A stretch of 64,000 bases of DNA, taken from Marinibacterium sp050389775 (GTDB taxonomy: Bacteria; Pseudomonadota; Alphaproteobacteria; Rhodobacterales; Rhodobacteraceae). Numbering within the stretch: position 1 is the stretch's first letter; each line of letters opens with the position of its first letter. A program made the position numbers and the translations under genes. This document shows, in pieces, positions 8,911 through 17,445 of this stretch. The stretch spans positions 1,302,001-1,366,000 of the forward strand of contig NZ_CP177144.1 of assembly GCF_050389775.1 (NCBI RefSeq), given 5' to 3'. A model generated the notes under the pieces. It was given only the letters and a program-made list of their open reading frames with translations. It was not told where the DNA came from and made no database searches.

Positions 8911-9266
8911 AATTCACCGAAGAACACGAATGGCTCCGCCCCGAAGACGACATCGTCGTGGTCGGCATCACCGAACACGCAACCGAACAGCTGGGCGACC
9001 TGGTCTTTGTCGAACTGCCCGAAGTCGGCACGACCGTGACCAAGGATGAAGAGATCGTCGTGATCGAAAGCGTCAAGGCCGCCTCGGACATCTGCGCCCC
9101 GCTCGACGGCGAGATCACCGAGGTCAACGAGGCCCTGGCCGACAACCCCGCGCTGGTCAACGAAGACCCGCTGGGCAACGGCTGGTTCTTCAAGATCCGC
9201 CCGGCGGATCCGGCACAGATGGACGGACACATGGACGAAGCGGCCTACAGGGCCATGATCGCGTGA
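8907..9266 (+). CDS. gcvH: Glycine cleavage system H protein
   Basis: Lipoyl carrier (119 aa) shuttling the aminomethyl group between the P and T proteins. The lipoylated lysine is K57 in VVIESVKAASDI; the family blocks EHEWLR, GITEHATEQLGDLVFVELP and NGWFFKI are present. The length is normal. It overlaps gcvT by 4 bp (ATGA) and is followed closely by gcvP, consistent with translational coupling. Confidence 0.96.
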   Translation: MKFTEEHEWLRPEDDIVVVGITEHATEQLGDLVFVELPEVGTTVTKDEEIVVIESVKAASDICAPLDGEITEVNEALADNPALVNEDPLGNGWFFKIRPADPAQMDGHMDEAAYRAMIA

Positions 9267-9280
9267 CGGAGCACCACCCG

Positions 9281-12124
9281 ATGTCCTTCACACCGACAGA
9301 TTACCTGCCCTACGATTTCGCCAACCGGCGGCATATCGGGCCGTCGCCGGCCGAGATGGCCGAGATGCTGGCCCTGATCGGCGCGCCCGACCTCGACACG
9401 CTGATCGACGAAACCGTGCCCCGGGGCATCCGCCAGGCCGCGCCGCTGGATTTCGGCAAGCCCAAGTCGGAACGCGAATTGCTGCACCACATGCGCGAGA
9501 CGGCCGGGCGCAACCGCATTCTGACCTCGCTGATCGGCCAGGGCTATTACGGCACGGTCACGCCCCCGGCGATCCAGCGCAACATCCTGGAAAACCCGGC
9601 CTGGTACACGGCCTATACGCCCTATCAGCCCGAGATCGCCCAGGGCCGGCTGGAAGCGCTGATCAACTACCAGACCATGGTGTCCGACCTGACCGGGCTG
9701 GACATCGCCAATGCCTCGCTGCTCGACGAGGCCACGGCCTGTGCCGAGGCCATGACCATGGCCCAGCGGATCGCCAAGTCGAAGGCCCGGGCGTTTTTCG
9801 TCGACGAGAATTGCCACCCGCAGAACATCACCGTGATGCAGACCCGCGCCGCGCCGCTGGGCATCGAGATCATCGTCGGCGCGCCCGAGGATCTTGATCC
9901 CGAAGCGGTCTTCGGGGCGATCTTCCAGTATCCCGGCACCCATGGCCACCTGCGCGATTTCACCGACCAGATCGCCGCCCTGCACGCGGCCAAGGCCGTG
10001 GCGGTCATGGCCGCCGACCTCCTGGCGCTGACCCTGCTGAAAGAACCGGGCGCGATGGGCGCCGACATTGCCGTGGGCTCGACCCAGCGTTTCGGCGTGC
10101 CGGTGGGCTATGGCGGGCCCCATGCCGCCTACATGGCCACCCGCGAAAAGAACGCCCGCTCGATGCCCGGGCGCATCGTCGGCGTGTCGGTCGACAGCCA
10201 TGGCAACCGCGCCTATCGCCTGTCGCTGCAGACCCGCGAACAGCATATCCGCCGCGAAAAGGCCACGTCCAACGTCTGCACCGCCCAGGCCCTGCTGGCC
10301 GTGATGGCCGGGTTCTACGCCGTGTTCCACGGGCCCGAGGGGCTCAAGGCCATTGCCCAGCGGATCCACCGCAAGACCGTGCGGCTGGCCCGCGGGCTGG
10401 AAGAGGCCGGGTTCCGCGTCGAGCCGGCGGATTTCTTCGACACGATCACCGTGGATGTCGGGCCGTTGCAGGCGGCAGTGATGAAATCGGCCGTGGACGA
10501 AGGTGTGAACCTGCGCAAGGTCGGCACGACCCGGGTGGGCATCTCGCTGGATGAAAGCACCCGGCCCGAGACCCTGAAGCAGGTCTGGCGGGCCTTCGGC
10601 ATCACCGACCGCGAGCCGGACCTGACGGCCGAATACCGCATGCCCGACACGCTGCTGCGCAGCTCGGATTACCTGACGCATCCGGTCTTTCACATGAACC
10701 GGGCCGAGACCGAGATGATGCGCTACATGCGCCGGCTGGCCGACCGCGACCTGGCGCTGGACCGGGCGATGATCCCGCTGGGGTCGTGCACGATGAAGCT
10801 GAACTCGGCCGCCGAGATGATGCCCGTCAGCTGGGCCGAATTCTCGCTGATCCATCCCTATGCGCCGGCCGACCAGGCCGAGGGCTACCGGGTGATGATC
10901 GACGATCTGTCGGCCAAGCTCTGCGAGATCACCGGCTATGCGGCGTTTTCGATGCAGCCCAATTCGGGCGCCCAGGGGGAATATGCCGGGCTGCTGACCA
11001 TCGCGGCCTATCACCGGGCCAATGGCCAGGGGCACCGCAATGTCTGCCTGATCCCGATGTCGGCCCATGGCACCAACCCGGCCTCGGCGCAGATGGTCGG
11101 CTGGAAGGTCGTGCCGGTGAAATCGGCCGACAACGGCGATATCGACCTCGACGATTTCCGGGCCAAGGCGGAACAGCATGCGGCCGAGCTGGCCGGGTGC
11201 ATGATCACCTATCCCTCGACCCATGGCGTGTTCGAGGAAACGGTGACCGAGGTCTGCAGGATCGTGCATGACCATGGCGGCCAGGTCTATATCGATGGGG
11301 CCAACATGAATGCCATGGTCGGCCTGTCACGGCCCGGGGACCTGGGCGGAGATGTCAGCCACCTGAACCTGCACAAGACCTTCTGCATCCCGCATGGCGG
11401 GGGCGGCCCCGGCATGGGCCCGATCGGGGTGAAGGACCATCTTGTCCCACATCTGCCCGGCGATCCCGTAAGTGGGACAGGCGCCGTGTCGGCCGCGCCG
11501 TTTGGCTCGCCGTCGCTGCTGCCGATCTCCTGGGCCTATTGCCTGATGATGGGCGGCGAAGGCCTGACCCAGGCGACGCGGGTGGCGATCCTGAACGCCA
11601 ATTACGTGGCCAAGCGGTTGGAGGGGGCCTATGACGTGCTCTACAAGGGGCCGACGGGGCGGGTGGCGCATGAATGCATCCTCGATACCCGGCCCTTTGC
11701 GACCTCGGCCCATGTGACCGTCGACGACATTGCCAAGCGGTTGATGGATTGCGGGTTCCACGCGCCGACAATGAGCTGGCCCGTGGCCGGCACGCTGATG
11801 GTCGAACCGACCGAATCCGAGACCAAGGCCGAGCTGGACCGGTTCTGCGATGCCATGCTGGCGATCCGCGACGAGATCGCCCAGGTCGAAAAGGGCGAGA
11901 TCGACGCCGAGAACAACCCGCTGAAGAACGCGCCGCACACGATGGAAGACCTCGTCCGGGACTGGGACAGGCCCTACAGCCGTGAGACAGGGTGTTTCCC
12001 GCCGGGGGCGTTCCGGGTCGACAAGTACTGGCCGCCGGTCAATCGCGTGGACAATGTCTGGGGCGACCGCAACCTGACATGTACCTGCCCGCCGATGACC
12101 GATTACGCCGAAGCGGCGGAATAG
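9281..12124 (+). CDS. gcvP: Glycine dehydrogenase (decarboxylating), P protein
   Basis: PLP enzyme (947 aa) that decarboxylates glycine and loads the remaining aminomethyl onto GcvH. It is a single-chain P protein: the N-terminal half has RHIGPSPAEMAEML and YYGTVTPPAIQRNILE; the C-terminal half carries the PLP lysine K699 in HLNLHKTFCIPHGGGGPG. ATG 9281 has GGAG 8 nt upstream; a GTG at 9263 overlapping the gcvH stop is possible. A loop segment (HLVPHLPGDPVSGTG) is encoded by an inverted repeat TGTCCCAC...GTGGGACA (11443-11479), the motif also found in the adjacent downstream repeat array. Confidence 0.95.
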   Translation: MSFTPTDYLPYDFANRRHIGPSPAEMAEMLALIGAPDLDTLIDETVPRGIRQAAPLDFGKPKSERELLHHMRETAGRNRILTSLIGQGYYGTVTPPAIQRNILENPAWYTAYTPYQPEIAQGRLEALINYQTMVSDLTGLDIANASLLDEATACAEAMTMAQRIAKSKARAFFVDENCHPQNITVMQTRAAPLGIEIIVGAPEDLDPEAVFGAIFQYPGTHGHLRDFTDQIAALHAAKAVAVMAADLLALTLLKEPGAMGADIAVGSTQRFGVPVGYGGPHAAYMATREKNARSMPGRIVGVSVDSHGNRAYRLSLQTREQHIRREKATSNVCTAQALLAVMAGFYAVFHGPEGLKAIAQRIHRKTVRLARGLEEAGFRVEPADFFDTITVDVGPLQAAVMKSAVDEGVNLRKVGTTRVGISLDESTRPETLKQVWRAFGITDREPDLTAEYRMPDTLLRSSDYLTHPVFHMNRAETEMMRYMRRLADRDLALDRAMIPLGSCTMKLNSAAEMMPVSWAEFSLIHPYAPADQAEGYRVMIDDLSAKLCEITGYAAFSMQPNSGAQGEYAGLLTIAAYHRANGQGHRNVCLIPMSAHGTNPASAQMVGWKVVPVKSADNGDIDLDDFRAKAEQHAAELAGCMITYPSTHGVFEETVTEVCRIVHDHGGQVYIDGANMNAMVGLSRPGDLGGDVSHLNLHKTFCIPHGGGGPGMGPIGVKDHLVPHLPGDPVSGTGAVSAAPFGSPSLLPISWAYCLMMGGEGLTQATRVAILNANYVAKRLEGAYDVLYKGPTGRVAHECILDTRPFATSAHVTVDDIAKRLMDCGFHAPTMSWPVAGTLMVEPTESETKAELDRFCDAMLAIRDEIAQVEKGEIDAENNPLKNAPHTMEDLVRDWDRPYSRETGCFPPGAFRVDKYWPPVNRVDNVWGDRNLTCTCPPMTDYAEAAE

Positions 12125-12135
12125 GGCGGGACAGC

Positions 12136-12182
12136 GTTTTCTTCAAAGAAAACGGGGCGCGTGGAGGATCTGCGCGCCCCGT
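12136..12182 (+). terminator. Hairpins after gcvP
   Basis: Two adjacent inverted repeats follow the gcvP stop: GTTTTCTT-CA-AAGAAAAC (12136-12153) and ACGGGGCGCG...CGCGCCCCGT (12152-12182, 10-bp stem, 11-nt loop). No clear U-tract follows the second. They probably end the gcv transcript before the repeat array. Confidence 0.55.
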
Positions 12183-12187
12183 TCATG

Positions 12188-12583
12188 TGTCTCACATGTG
12201 GGACATTCCGGCTTGGACCGCGCTGTGTCCCATTTTCGGGATACTCCCTCTGCGGTCCGTATTCTGGGCCATCCAGCATTGCCCTCTGACGTTTCGGAAG
12301 CCCGGGACGCTCCTGCATTGCCTCTACCGTTTCCGAAGTTCTGGACACTCCGGCGTTGTCTCCGCCGTTTCCGATGTTCGGGACACTGCCGCATTGCCTT
12401 CGTCGTGCCCGAAGTTCGAGACACTCCCGCATTGTCCCCGCTGTGTCCGATGTTCAGGACACTCCCGCATTGCCTTCGTCCTGTCCGATGCCCGGACCAC
12501 GTCCGCCTTGCCCTTCGCCCTGTCCCATTTCCGGGACATTCCCGCATTGACCCCCGGCCTGTCCCATTTCCGGGACAGACGGG
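12188..12583. repeat. 38-bp tandem repeat array, about 10 copies, with TGTCC-N8-GGACA dyads
   Basis: Between convergent gcvP and the halogenase-like gene. Units are about 38 bp (for example from 12335, 12373, 12411 and 12449), with consensus TGTCCGATGTTCRGGACACT then CCCGCATTGCCTTCGTC. Most copies hold an 18-bp dyad, best preserved in TGTCTCACATGTGGGACA (12188-12205) and TGTCCCATTTCCGGGACA at the right end. Copies are 70-90 percent alike by eye and there are no unique spacers, so it is not CRISPR. The last unit ends at the stop codon of the leftward gene (12584). Several frames stay open across it, as expected of GC-rich repeats, but no ribosome-binding site supports a gene. Confidence 0.85.
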
Positions 12584-14353
12584 TCAGGCCACGGCCGCTT
12601 CGGCGGGCATGGGCTTCTTGACGGTGTCCCCGGCCTCAACCGCCTCGGCCGTGTCGGCCATGGGCGCGGCCATCTCGCCCGGCCGGGGCGGGAACAGGAA
12701 GCTGGACGGCGGATCGAAGGCCGAGGCCAGCTCGGGCGTTTTCGACGTCACCCGCTCGTAGGCTTTCGGCCGCAGGGTCAGCAGCCCGGCCACCAGCAGA
12801 TCGCCCAGCGAGGCCAGGTAGCCCTTGGCCGCCAGCCCGTAGAGCGACGGCTCTGACCACCAGCGCAGCAGCTTCAGCGCCTTGTTGCGCATCCAGGCCC
12901 GCTTGTAGAAATAGCCCCCCGCCAGCCGGCCGCGGTTGATGTCGTCGGGCCGGTAATAGTTGAACGGGATCGCCTTGTCGTAGAAGGCCGGCGCCCGGCG
13001 GATGATCTCACCGGCATCGTCGGTCATGGCCAGCTTGTCCAGGATCATCGGGAAGGGATAGGCCGGCCCCTGTTTCATCGCCGGCATCCGTTTCAGAACC
13101 ATCGACAACCGCTTGGCCACGCCCGCGTTCAGGAAGGCCCCCGAGATGAAATCGGGCAGCAGGATGTGGAAATAGGCCATGTTGTTGAACACCAGCGTCC
13201 AGGCCATCTTGATCGGGTCGTGCATGACCTCGTAGCGCTTCGAGAGCTGGTCCTGCACGGTCAGCTGCGATTTCACATGGCCTTCCATGGCCATCACGTA
13301 ATCGGGGCTGAGCATGCCCTTGCGCGCCTTGAGGATCATCGAGGTGATCTGCGGCACCTGGTGGCCGAGATAGGCAATGCCGAAACTGTTGGCCGGATCA
13401 AAGGCAAAGGCGCTGTCGCCCAGCATGAACCAGCGGCCCCTGGGATCGTAATATTGGCTGGCCTCGTAGAGATAGTTGAAATACCGCGCTTCATCGACCT
13501 TGTGGCCGGTGCGGATCAGGGCGGCGACCTTGGGGTGATCGCGGTCGAGGATGTCCAGCATCCTGTCCATGTTCATCGCCTTCTCGCCGGAGACGTCCGA
13601 GCGATAGGTGATGCCGATGCTGACCATGTCCTGGCCATCCTCGCTGGTCATCGGGATGATCCAGATCCAGTAGCCCTTGCCGTAGAAATGGTGGGTCACG
13701 TAATAGCTGTCGTAGCAATGGTGCTTGGGTTTCACCAGTTTCAGCCCGGTCAGGATCGACCGGTCGAAACCCGACAGGCGGAACCAGTAGCTGGAACGTT
13801 GCGAGGGCGGATCCATCTCCAGCCCCATCTTCTTGGTCAGCACCCGCGCCCGGCCGGAACAATCGACGACGTGGTCGGCCTCGATCCGGCGCATCCCGCC
13901 GTCATTGGTGGTGACCTCGACCACCTGCGCGCCCGGCCCGTCGCCAAAGGCCACGTCGGTCACCTTGCCGGTGATCTGGGTCACGTGGGGCGCCATGCGC
14001 CGCTTCAGCTCGGCATCGAAGAGATGGCGGTTGAGGTTGTAGGCCGGCAGGCGCACCACGCCGGGGGCCTCGTGCAGGATGTATTCCGGCGCGTCGGGGT
14101 CGTCGGCATCCTGCGGCAGCTTGAAGTAATAGGTCAGCCCGTACTTGTGCTTGTGGTTTTCTTCCAGGTAGGTGCCCAGCCCGAGCGATTTCATGAATTG
14201 CGCCGTGACCTCGACGGTGCTTTCGCCGACGATCGGCTTGTCGGGGTTTTCCGGATCGACCAGCGTGATCTCGGCACCCGGAATCTGGCGGGCGAAATAA
14301 AGGGCGCCAAGTCGCCCGGCGAGGCCATTTCCAATGATGGCAATGCGCGTCAT
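12584..14353 (-). CDS. Flavin-dependent tryptophan-halogenase-like oxidoreductase
   Basis: FAD protein (589 aa). It has an N-terminal Rossmann motif IGNGLAGRLGA, GESTVEV (the GEST/GEAT signature of the tryptophan halogenase family), a Lys in KYGLTYYFKL where halogenases place the catalytic lysine, and GYWIWIIPM, matching the GWxWxIP motif that suppresses monooxygenase activity. A third FAD block is FMLGDSAFAFDP. The C terminus (about 530-589) is a Pro/Ala-rich tail. No biosynthetic genes adjoin it, so substrate is unknown; halogenase activity is family inference and FAD oxidoreductase is the safe call. The start ATG is clear. Confidence 0.75.
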   Translation of the reverse strand: MTRIAIIGNGLAGRLGALYFARQIPGAEITLVDPENPDKPIVGESTVEVTAQFMKSLGLGTYLEENHKHKYGLTYYFKLPQDADDPDAPEYILHEAPGVVRLPAYNLNRHLFDAELKRRMAPHVTQITGKVTDVAFGDGPGAQVVEVTTNDGGMRRIEADHVVDCSGRARVLTKKMGLEMDPPSQRSSYWFRLSGFDRSILTGLKLVKPKHHCYDSYYVTHHFYGKGYWIWIIPMTSEDGQDMVSIGITYRSDVSGEKAMNMDRMLDILDRDHPKVAALIRTGHKVDEARYFNYLYEASQYYDPRGRWFMLGDSAFAFDPANSFGIAYLGHQVPQITSMILKARKGMLSPDYVMAMEGHVKSQLTVQDQLSKRYEVMHDPIKMAWTLVFNNMAYFHILLPDFISGAFLNAGVAKRLSMVLKRMPAMKQGPAYPFPMILDKLAMTDDAGEIIRRAPAFYDKAIPFNYYRPDDINRGRLAGGYFYKRAWMRNKALKLLRWWSEPSLYGLAAKGYLASLGDLLVAGLLTLRPKAYERVTSKTPELASAFDPPSSFLFPPRPGEMAAPMADTAEAVEAGDTVKKPMPAEAAVA

Positions 14354-14689
14354 TCAATCAAGCTCCCGAAATGGCGGCCCCGCTGGGCGAGACCCGGTCA
14401 TGTCCCACCCAGGCCGGTCTGAATTGGCCGGGCCAGTGGGCGGCAGGGTTGAATTTACCCAGGGTCAATATACCGGGGGGCAAGTTTTTTGCGCAAGATT
14501 CTATTGAAACGGGCAGCATTCGGGCCGGGGCCTGGCCCGTGACCCGCCTGTTCCGCAGGCCGATTGCCGCAGGGGCAGCATGATCTTATTGTGCTTGAGC
14601 CCGCGGCGGGCCGATACATCCGCCGGGCGTGTATTTCATTGCGGGTCCACCGGTTTCGGGGCCAATTTCTGGGAACGGGATTTAACCGA
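14354..14689. other. Divergent intergenic region between the halogenase-like gene and TauE gene
   Basis: I see no gene. Two related segments, GGGTTGAATTTACCC (14446-14460) and GGGTCAATATACC (14462-14474), lie 16 bp apart, each with GGGT/ACC ends. They could be paired operator half-sites for the divergent genes. An A/T-rich stretch (14485-14515) follows. No promoter is assigned. Confidence 0.35.
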
Positions 14690-15607
14690 ATGATTTCAGA
14701 CGACAATGGCGGAGCAGGCCGTTTGCGCCTGGGCGGGGCCGGCCCGGGCGCGGGGGTCTACGGCGTCGGGCGAATCGTGCTTGTCGCCTGCCTTGTCGGG
14801 CTGATCCTGGCCGGGCCGGGGCTGCTGGCCCTCGGGGTCAACTGGTGGCTGCCCCTGATCGGCGTGGGTGGCGCACTGGTCGCCAATTCGACGGGCATCG
14901 GCGGGGGCATCGTCTTTGTGCCGGCCTTTGACCGCATGGGGCTGGACCCGGCGGGCATCGTCGGGACGTCGCTGATCATCCAGAGCTTCGGCATGACCAT
15001 GGGCGCCATGACCTACCTGGCGCGAAGGCGTCAGCGCCGGCGGCTGCATCCCGAGGGGCTGGGCAACGGCTGTTACCGCATGGTCGTCGGCCTGACCGTC
15101 GTGCCGGCCGTTGTCACGGCCTGGCTGGCCACCGAAGGCGGGCTGCGCCCGGACCTGCCGCTCAAGACCATCTTCAAGGCCATCTCGCTGTCGCTGGTCG
15201 CGCTGATCGTGGCCTCCGAGATCCTGCCCAAGCCCGATGCCGAGGCCCGGCGCATCACCTTCGCGCGTGACGGGATCTTTCTGCTGGTCATCGGCGTGGC
15301 CGGCGGGTTCTTCCTGGGCTGGATCTCGATCGGGGTGGGGGAATTGCTGGCCGTCTACCTGTTGCTGCGCGGGGCAAGGGGCAGCGATGCCATCGGGCTG
15401 GCGGTCATCGTGACATCGGTCTCGGTCCTGTCGGTGGAACTGGCGACGGGCTTTGCCCTGCCGGCCGATGTGGCCACCGGCCTGCTGGTCGCGCCGGGGG
15501 CCTTGCTGGGCGGGTTCCTGGCGCCCTACGTGCTGTCGCTGGTCGGCCAGGCCCGGGTGAAATGGTTCTGCGCGTCCTTCATCGTGCTGTCGTCCATCGT
15601 GGTCTGA
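14690..15607 (+). CDS. Sulfite exporter TauE/SafE family membrane protein
   Basis: Inner-membrane protein (305 aa) with about eight hydrophobic helices. Family features are the glycine-rich ANSTGIGGGIVFVPAF block, GTSLIIQSFGMTMGA, the second-half repeat GGFFLGWISIGVGELLAVYLLL and GALLGGFLAPYV. TauE/SafE proteins export sulfite, sulfoacetate or other small organic anions. ATG 14690 has AACGGGA upstream; an in-frame extension to 14564 has no support. Nothing nearby indicates the substrate. Confidence 0.85.
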   Translation: MISDDNGGAGRLRLGGAGPGAGVYGVGRIVLVACLVGLILAGPGLLALGVNWWLPLIGVGGALVANSTGIGGGIVFVPAFDRMGLDPAGIVGTSLIIQSFGMTMGAMTYLARRRQRRRLHPEGLGNGCYRMVVGLTVVPAVVTAWLATEGGLRPDLPLKTIFKAISLSLVALIVASEILPKPDAEARRITFARDGIFLLVIGVAGGFFLGWISIGVGELLAVYLLLRGARGSDAIGLAVIVTSVSVLSVELATGFALPADVATGLLVAPGALLGGFLAPYVLSLVGQARVKWFCASFIVLSSIVV

Positions 15608-15611
15608 GAGG

Positions 15612-15648
15612 CGCAGGCAGGCCGGGGGAGCGGCGCGGTCTGCCTGCG
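15612..15648 (+). terminator. Inverted repeat after the TauE gene
   Basis: CGCAGGCAG (15612-15620) pairs with CTGCCTGCG (15640-15648) around a 19-nt loop, directly after the TauE stop. No U-tract follows, so termination is only probable. Confidence 0.4.
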
Positions 15649-15743
15649 GCAGGTTACCGCTGATAGCGCCCACGGTCACATTGACGGGGCAGAATCGTGC
15701 TACATTTCTGCATCCTGTGCCGAAGGACGAGGGAGGACAGGCT

Positions 15744-16025
15744 ATGGGTTCGATCGAGGACAGCGTCGAGATCACCGGGCTGAGCCGCGACCAGGTCGTG
15801 TTGCTGGGCGACAGCCGCCACCTGGCCGATATCGCGGCGGTGATGATGGGCGATTACCTGATGCACATGCACAGGGGCGCGGAAGCCGTGTGCGAAATGA
15901 TCTGCAAGGACATGCGCCTGGCCTTGGGCGCCGGACGGGTGGATGAGGCCCGGGTGCTGTATGCCACGTTGCAGGACTTCCTGGCCGAATATCCCCGGGC
16001 CGCGCGGGGTGCTGCCCCGGCCTGA
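15744..16025 (+). CDS. Small hypothetical protein
   Basis: 93-aa soluble protein that I do not recognise. ATG 15744 has a strong GAGGGAGGACAG site at good spacing, which makes it a credible gene despite its size. The sequence is mostly helical: GLSRDQVVLLGDSRHLADIA, then a Met/His-rich helix VMMGDYLMHMHRGAEAVCEM, then a final helix ending EYPRAARGAAPA. There is no signal peptide or membrane helix. It lies between the TauE gene and the YhaO/YhaN pair in the same direction, with gaps of about 140 and 290 bp, so it is probably its own unit. Confidence 0.65.
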   Translation: MGSIEDSVEITGLSRDQVVLLGDSRHLADIAAVMMGDYLMHMHRGAEAVCEMICKDMRLALGAGRVDEARVLYATLQDFLAEYPRAARGAAPA

Positions 16026-16316
16026 TCGCTTGTGACACGCGGCCGGGCCCGCTTGTCCCGGCCTGATTGCTCGGACTGACCGGGCCGGGCCGATCTGTGC
16101 CGCCGCCTGACCGCGGCGTTGCCCGACCACGCCTTTGATTGACCGCGCCGGTGCCCGGTGGCGGATGCCCCGCGACGGCCGCGCGATTTGAGGGCTGGCG
16201 GTTTGTGCCCGGTCCTGTTCCAATGCGCCCGACCCCGAACGGGGCGATCGCCGCCGGCCGCCTGCCTACCGGGCAGGAAGACAGGCGAAATCAACGGGCA
16301 GGGCAGGGGCGCAGCC
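16026..16316. other. Intergenic region before the nuclease pair
   Basis: I see no gene. Weakly repetitive CCTGATCGCTTG/CCTGATTGCTCG/GGGCCG steps (16022-16160) recall the other intergenic arrays but are too degraded for a unit to be defined. A CCTGCC-TACCG-GGCAGG hairpin (16261-16277) lies 40 bp before the next start. Confidence 0.4.
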
Positions 16317-17441
16317 ATGGAATTCCGGTTCATCCATTCGTCGGATCTGCATCTGGGCAAGGGCTTTGGCACCATGGCCGAAGACCTGCGCGGCCGGCTG
16401 ATCGAGGCCCGGCACGAGGTCATCGCTCGCCTGGCCGGCGCCGCCCGCGCGGCCGGGGCCGGGCATATCCTGCTGGCCGGCGACACTTTTGACACCACCG
16501 GCCCGTCCGAAGGCGTGCGCCGCCAGGCCGCTCGGGCCATGGCCGCGGCCGAAGATCTGACCTGGTGGGTGCTGCCGGGCAACCATGACAACCTGCAGGG
16601 CGAAGAGCTGTGGCGGCTGTTTCGCGCCGAGGCCGGGCCGCGTGTCCACCTGCTGACCGGGCCCGAGCCGGTCGAGATCGCGCCCGGCGCCTGGCTGCTG
16701 CCCGCGCCGCTGGCCCGCCAGTTCCCCGGAATGGACCTGACCGCCCCGATGGATAGCCAGGCCACGCCCGAGGGCGCGCTGCGCCTGGGCCTGGCCCATG
16801 GCGGGGTGACGTCCTTTGGCGAGGATTTCGACAGCGCGCCGGTGATTGCCCCCGACCGGGCCACGCGCGCCGGGCTTGACTACCTGGCCCTGGGCGACTG
16901 GCATGGCCAGCTGAGCATCAACGACCGGACCTGGTTCAGCGGCACGCCCGAAAGCGACCGGTTCCGCCATGCCGGCCGGGGCAGCTGCCTGTCGGTCGTG
17001 CTGCCCGGGCCGGGTGCCCCGCCGCAGGTCACCCCGGTCGAGACCGGGCGGTTCCACTGGTCGGCCCCGGCGCTGGACCTGACCCCGCAATCCGATGCCG
17101 TCGCCGCCTTTGACGCCCTGCTCGATCCCGACCGGGCCGCCCGGCGCGACCAGCTGCTGCGCATCGAGGCCGGAGGCTTTCTCGGCATGGCCGCCCGCGG
17201 CGCGCTGGAAGACGCCGCGGCCCAGGCCGCCCCTGATCACGCCTTCTTTCAGCTGCGCACCGCCGGGTTGCGCACCGAATATGCCCCCGACGATCTCGAC
17301 CTGATCGCCTCGGGCGGGGCGCTGCGCCGGGCGGCCGATGCCCTGCGCGCCGAGGCCGCGGGCGAGGGCCCGGCCGAGGCGCGGGCCGATGTCGCCCAGG
17401 CCGCGCTCAACCGGCTGTGGTCGCTGGTGCGGGAGGGCTGA
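16317..17441 (+). CDS. Metallophosphoesterase, YhaO/SbcD-like DNA repair exonuclease
   Basis: Predicted Mre11/SbcD-type nuclease (374 aa). The phosphoesterase motifs are in order: HSSDLHLGK, GDTFD, LPGNHDN, AHGG and GDWHGQ, supplying the two-metal site. A C-terminal cap region (about 260-374) follows, as in the YhaO branch. ATG 16317 has GGGCAGGGGC upstream; the longer frame from 16158 is unsupported. The following ATPase gene starts 4 bp after the stop, so the two form an operon and probably a complex analogous to SbcCD/Rad50-Mre11 or Bacillus YhaO-YhaN. Confidence 0.85.
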   Translation: MEFRFIHSSDLHLGKGFGTMAEDLRGRLIEARHEVIARLAGAARAAGAGHILLAGDTFDTTGPSEGVRRQAARAMAAAEDLTWWVLPGNHDNLQGEELWRLFRAEAGPRVHLLTGPEPVEIAPGAWLLPAPLARQFPGMDLTAPMDSQATPEGALRLGLAHGGVTSFGEDFDSAPVIAPDRATRAGLDYLALGDWHGQLSINDRTWFSGTPESDRFRHAGRGSCLSVVLPGPGAPPQVTPVETGRFHWSAPALDLTPQSDAVAAFDALLDPDRAARRDQLLRIEAGGFLGMAARGALEDAAAQAAPDHAFFQLRTAGLRTEYAPDDLDLIASGGALRRAADALRAEAAGEGPAEARADVAQAALNRLWSLVREG

Positions 17442-17445
17442 GCCG

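Noticed and set aside
9245..11275. A 676-codon minus-strand frame opposite gcvP
   Set aside because: It mirrors the conserved gcvP sequence and has no recognisable domain or ribosome-binding site.
12188..12583. CRISPR array
   Set aside because: Units are contiguous 38-bp repeats without unique spacers, degenerate between copies, and no cas genes are nearby.
12103..12621. Repeat proteins encoded by frames through the 38-bp array
   Set aside because: Several frames on both strands are open at once; none has a start with ribosome-binding site or constrained composition.
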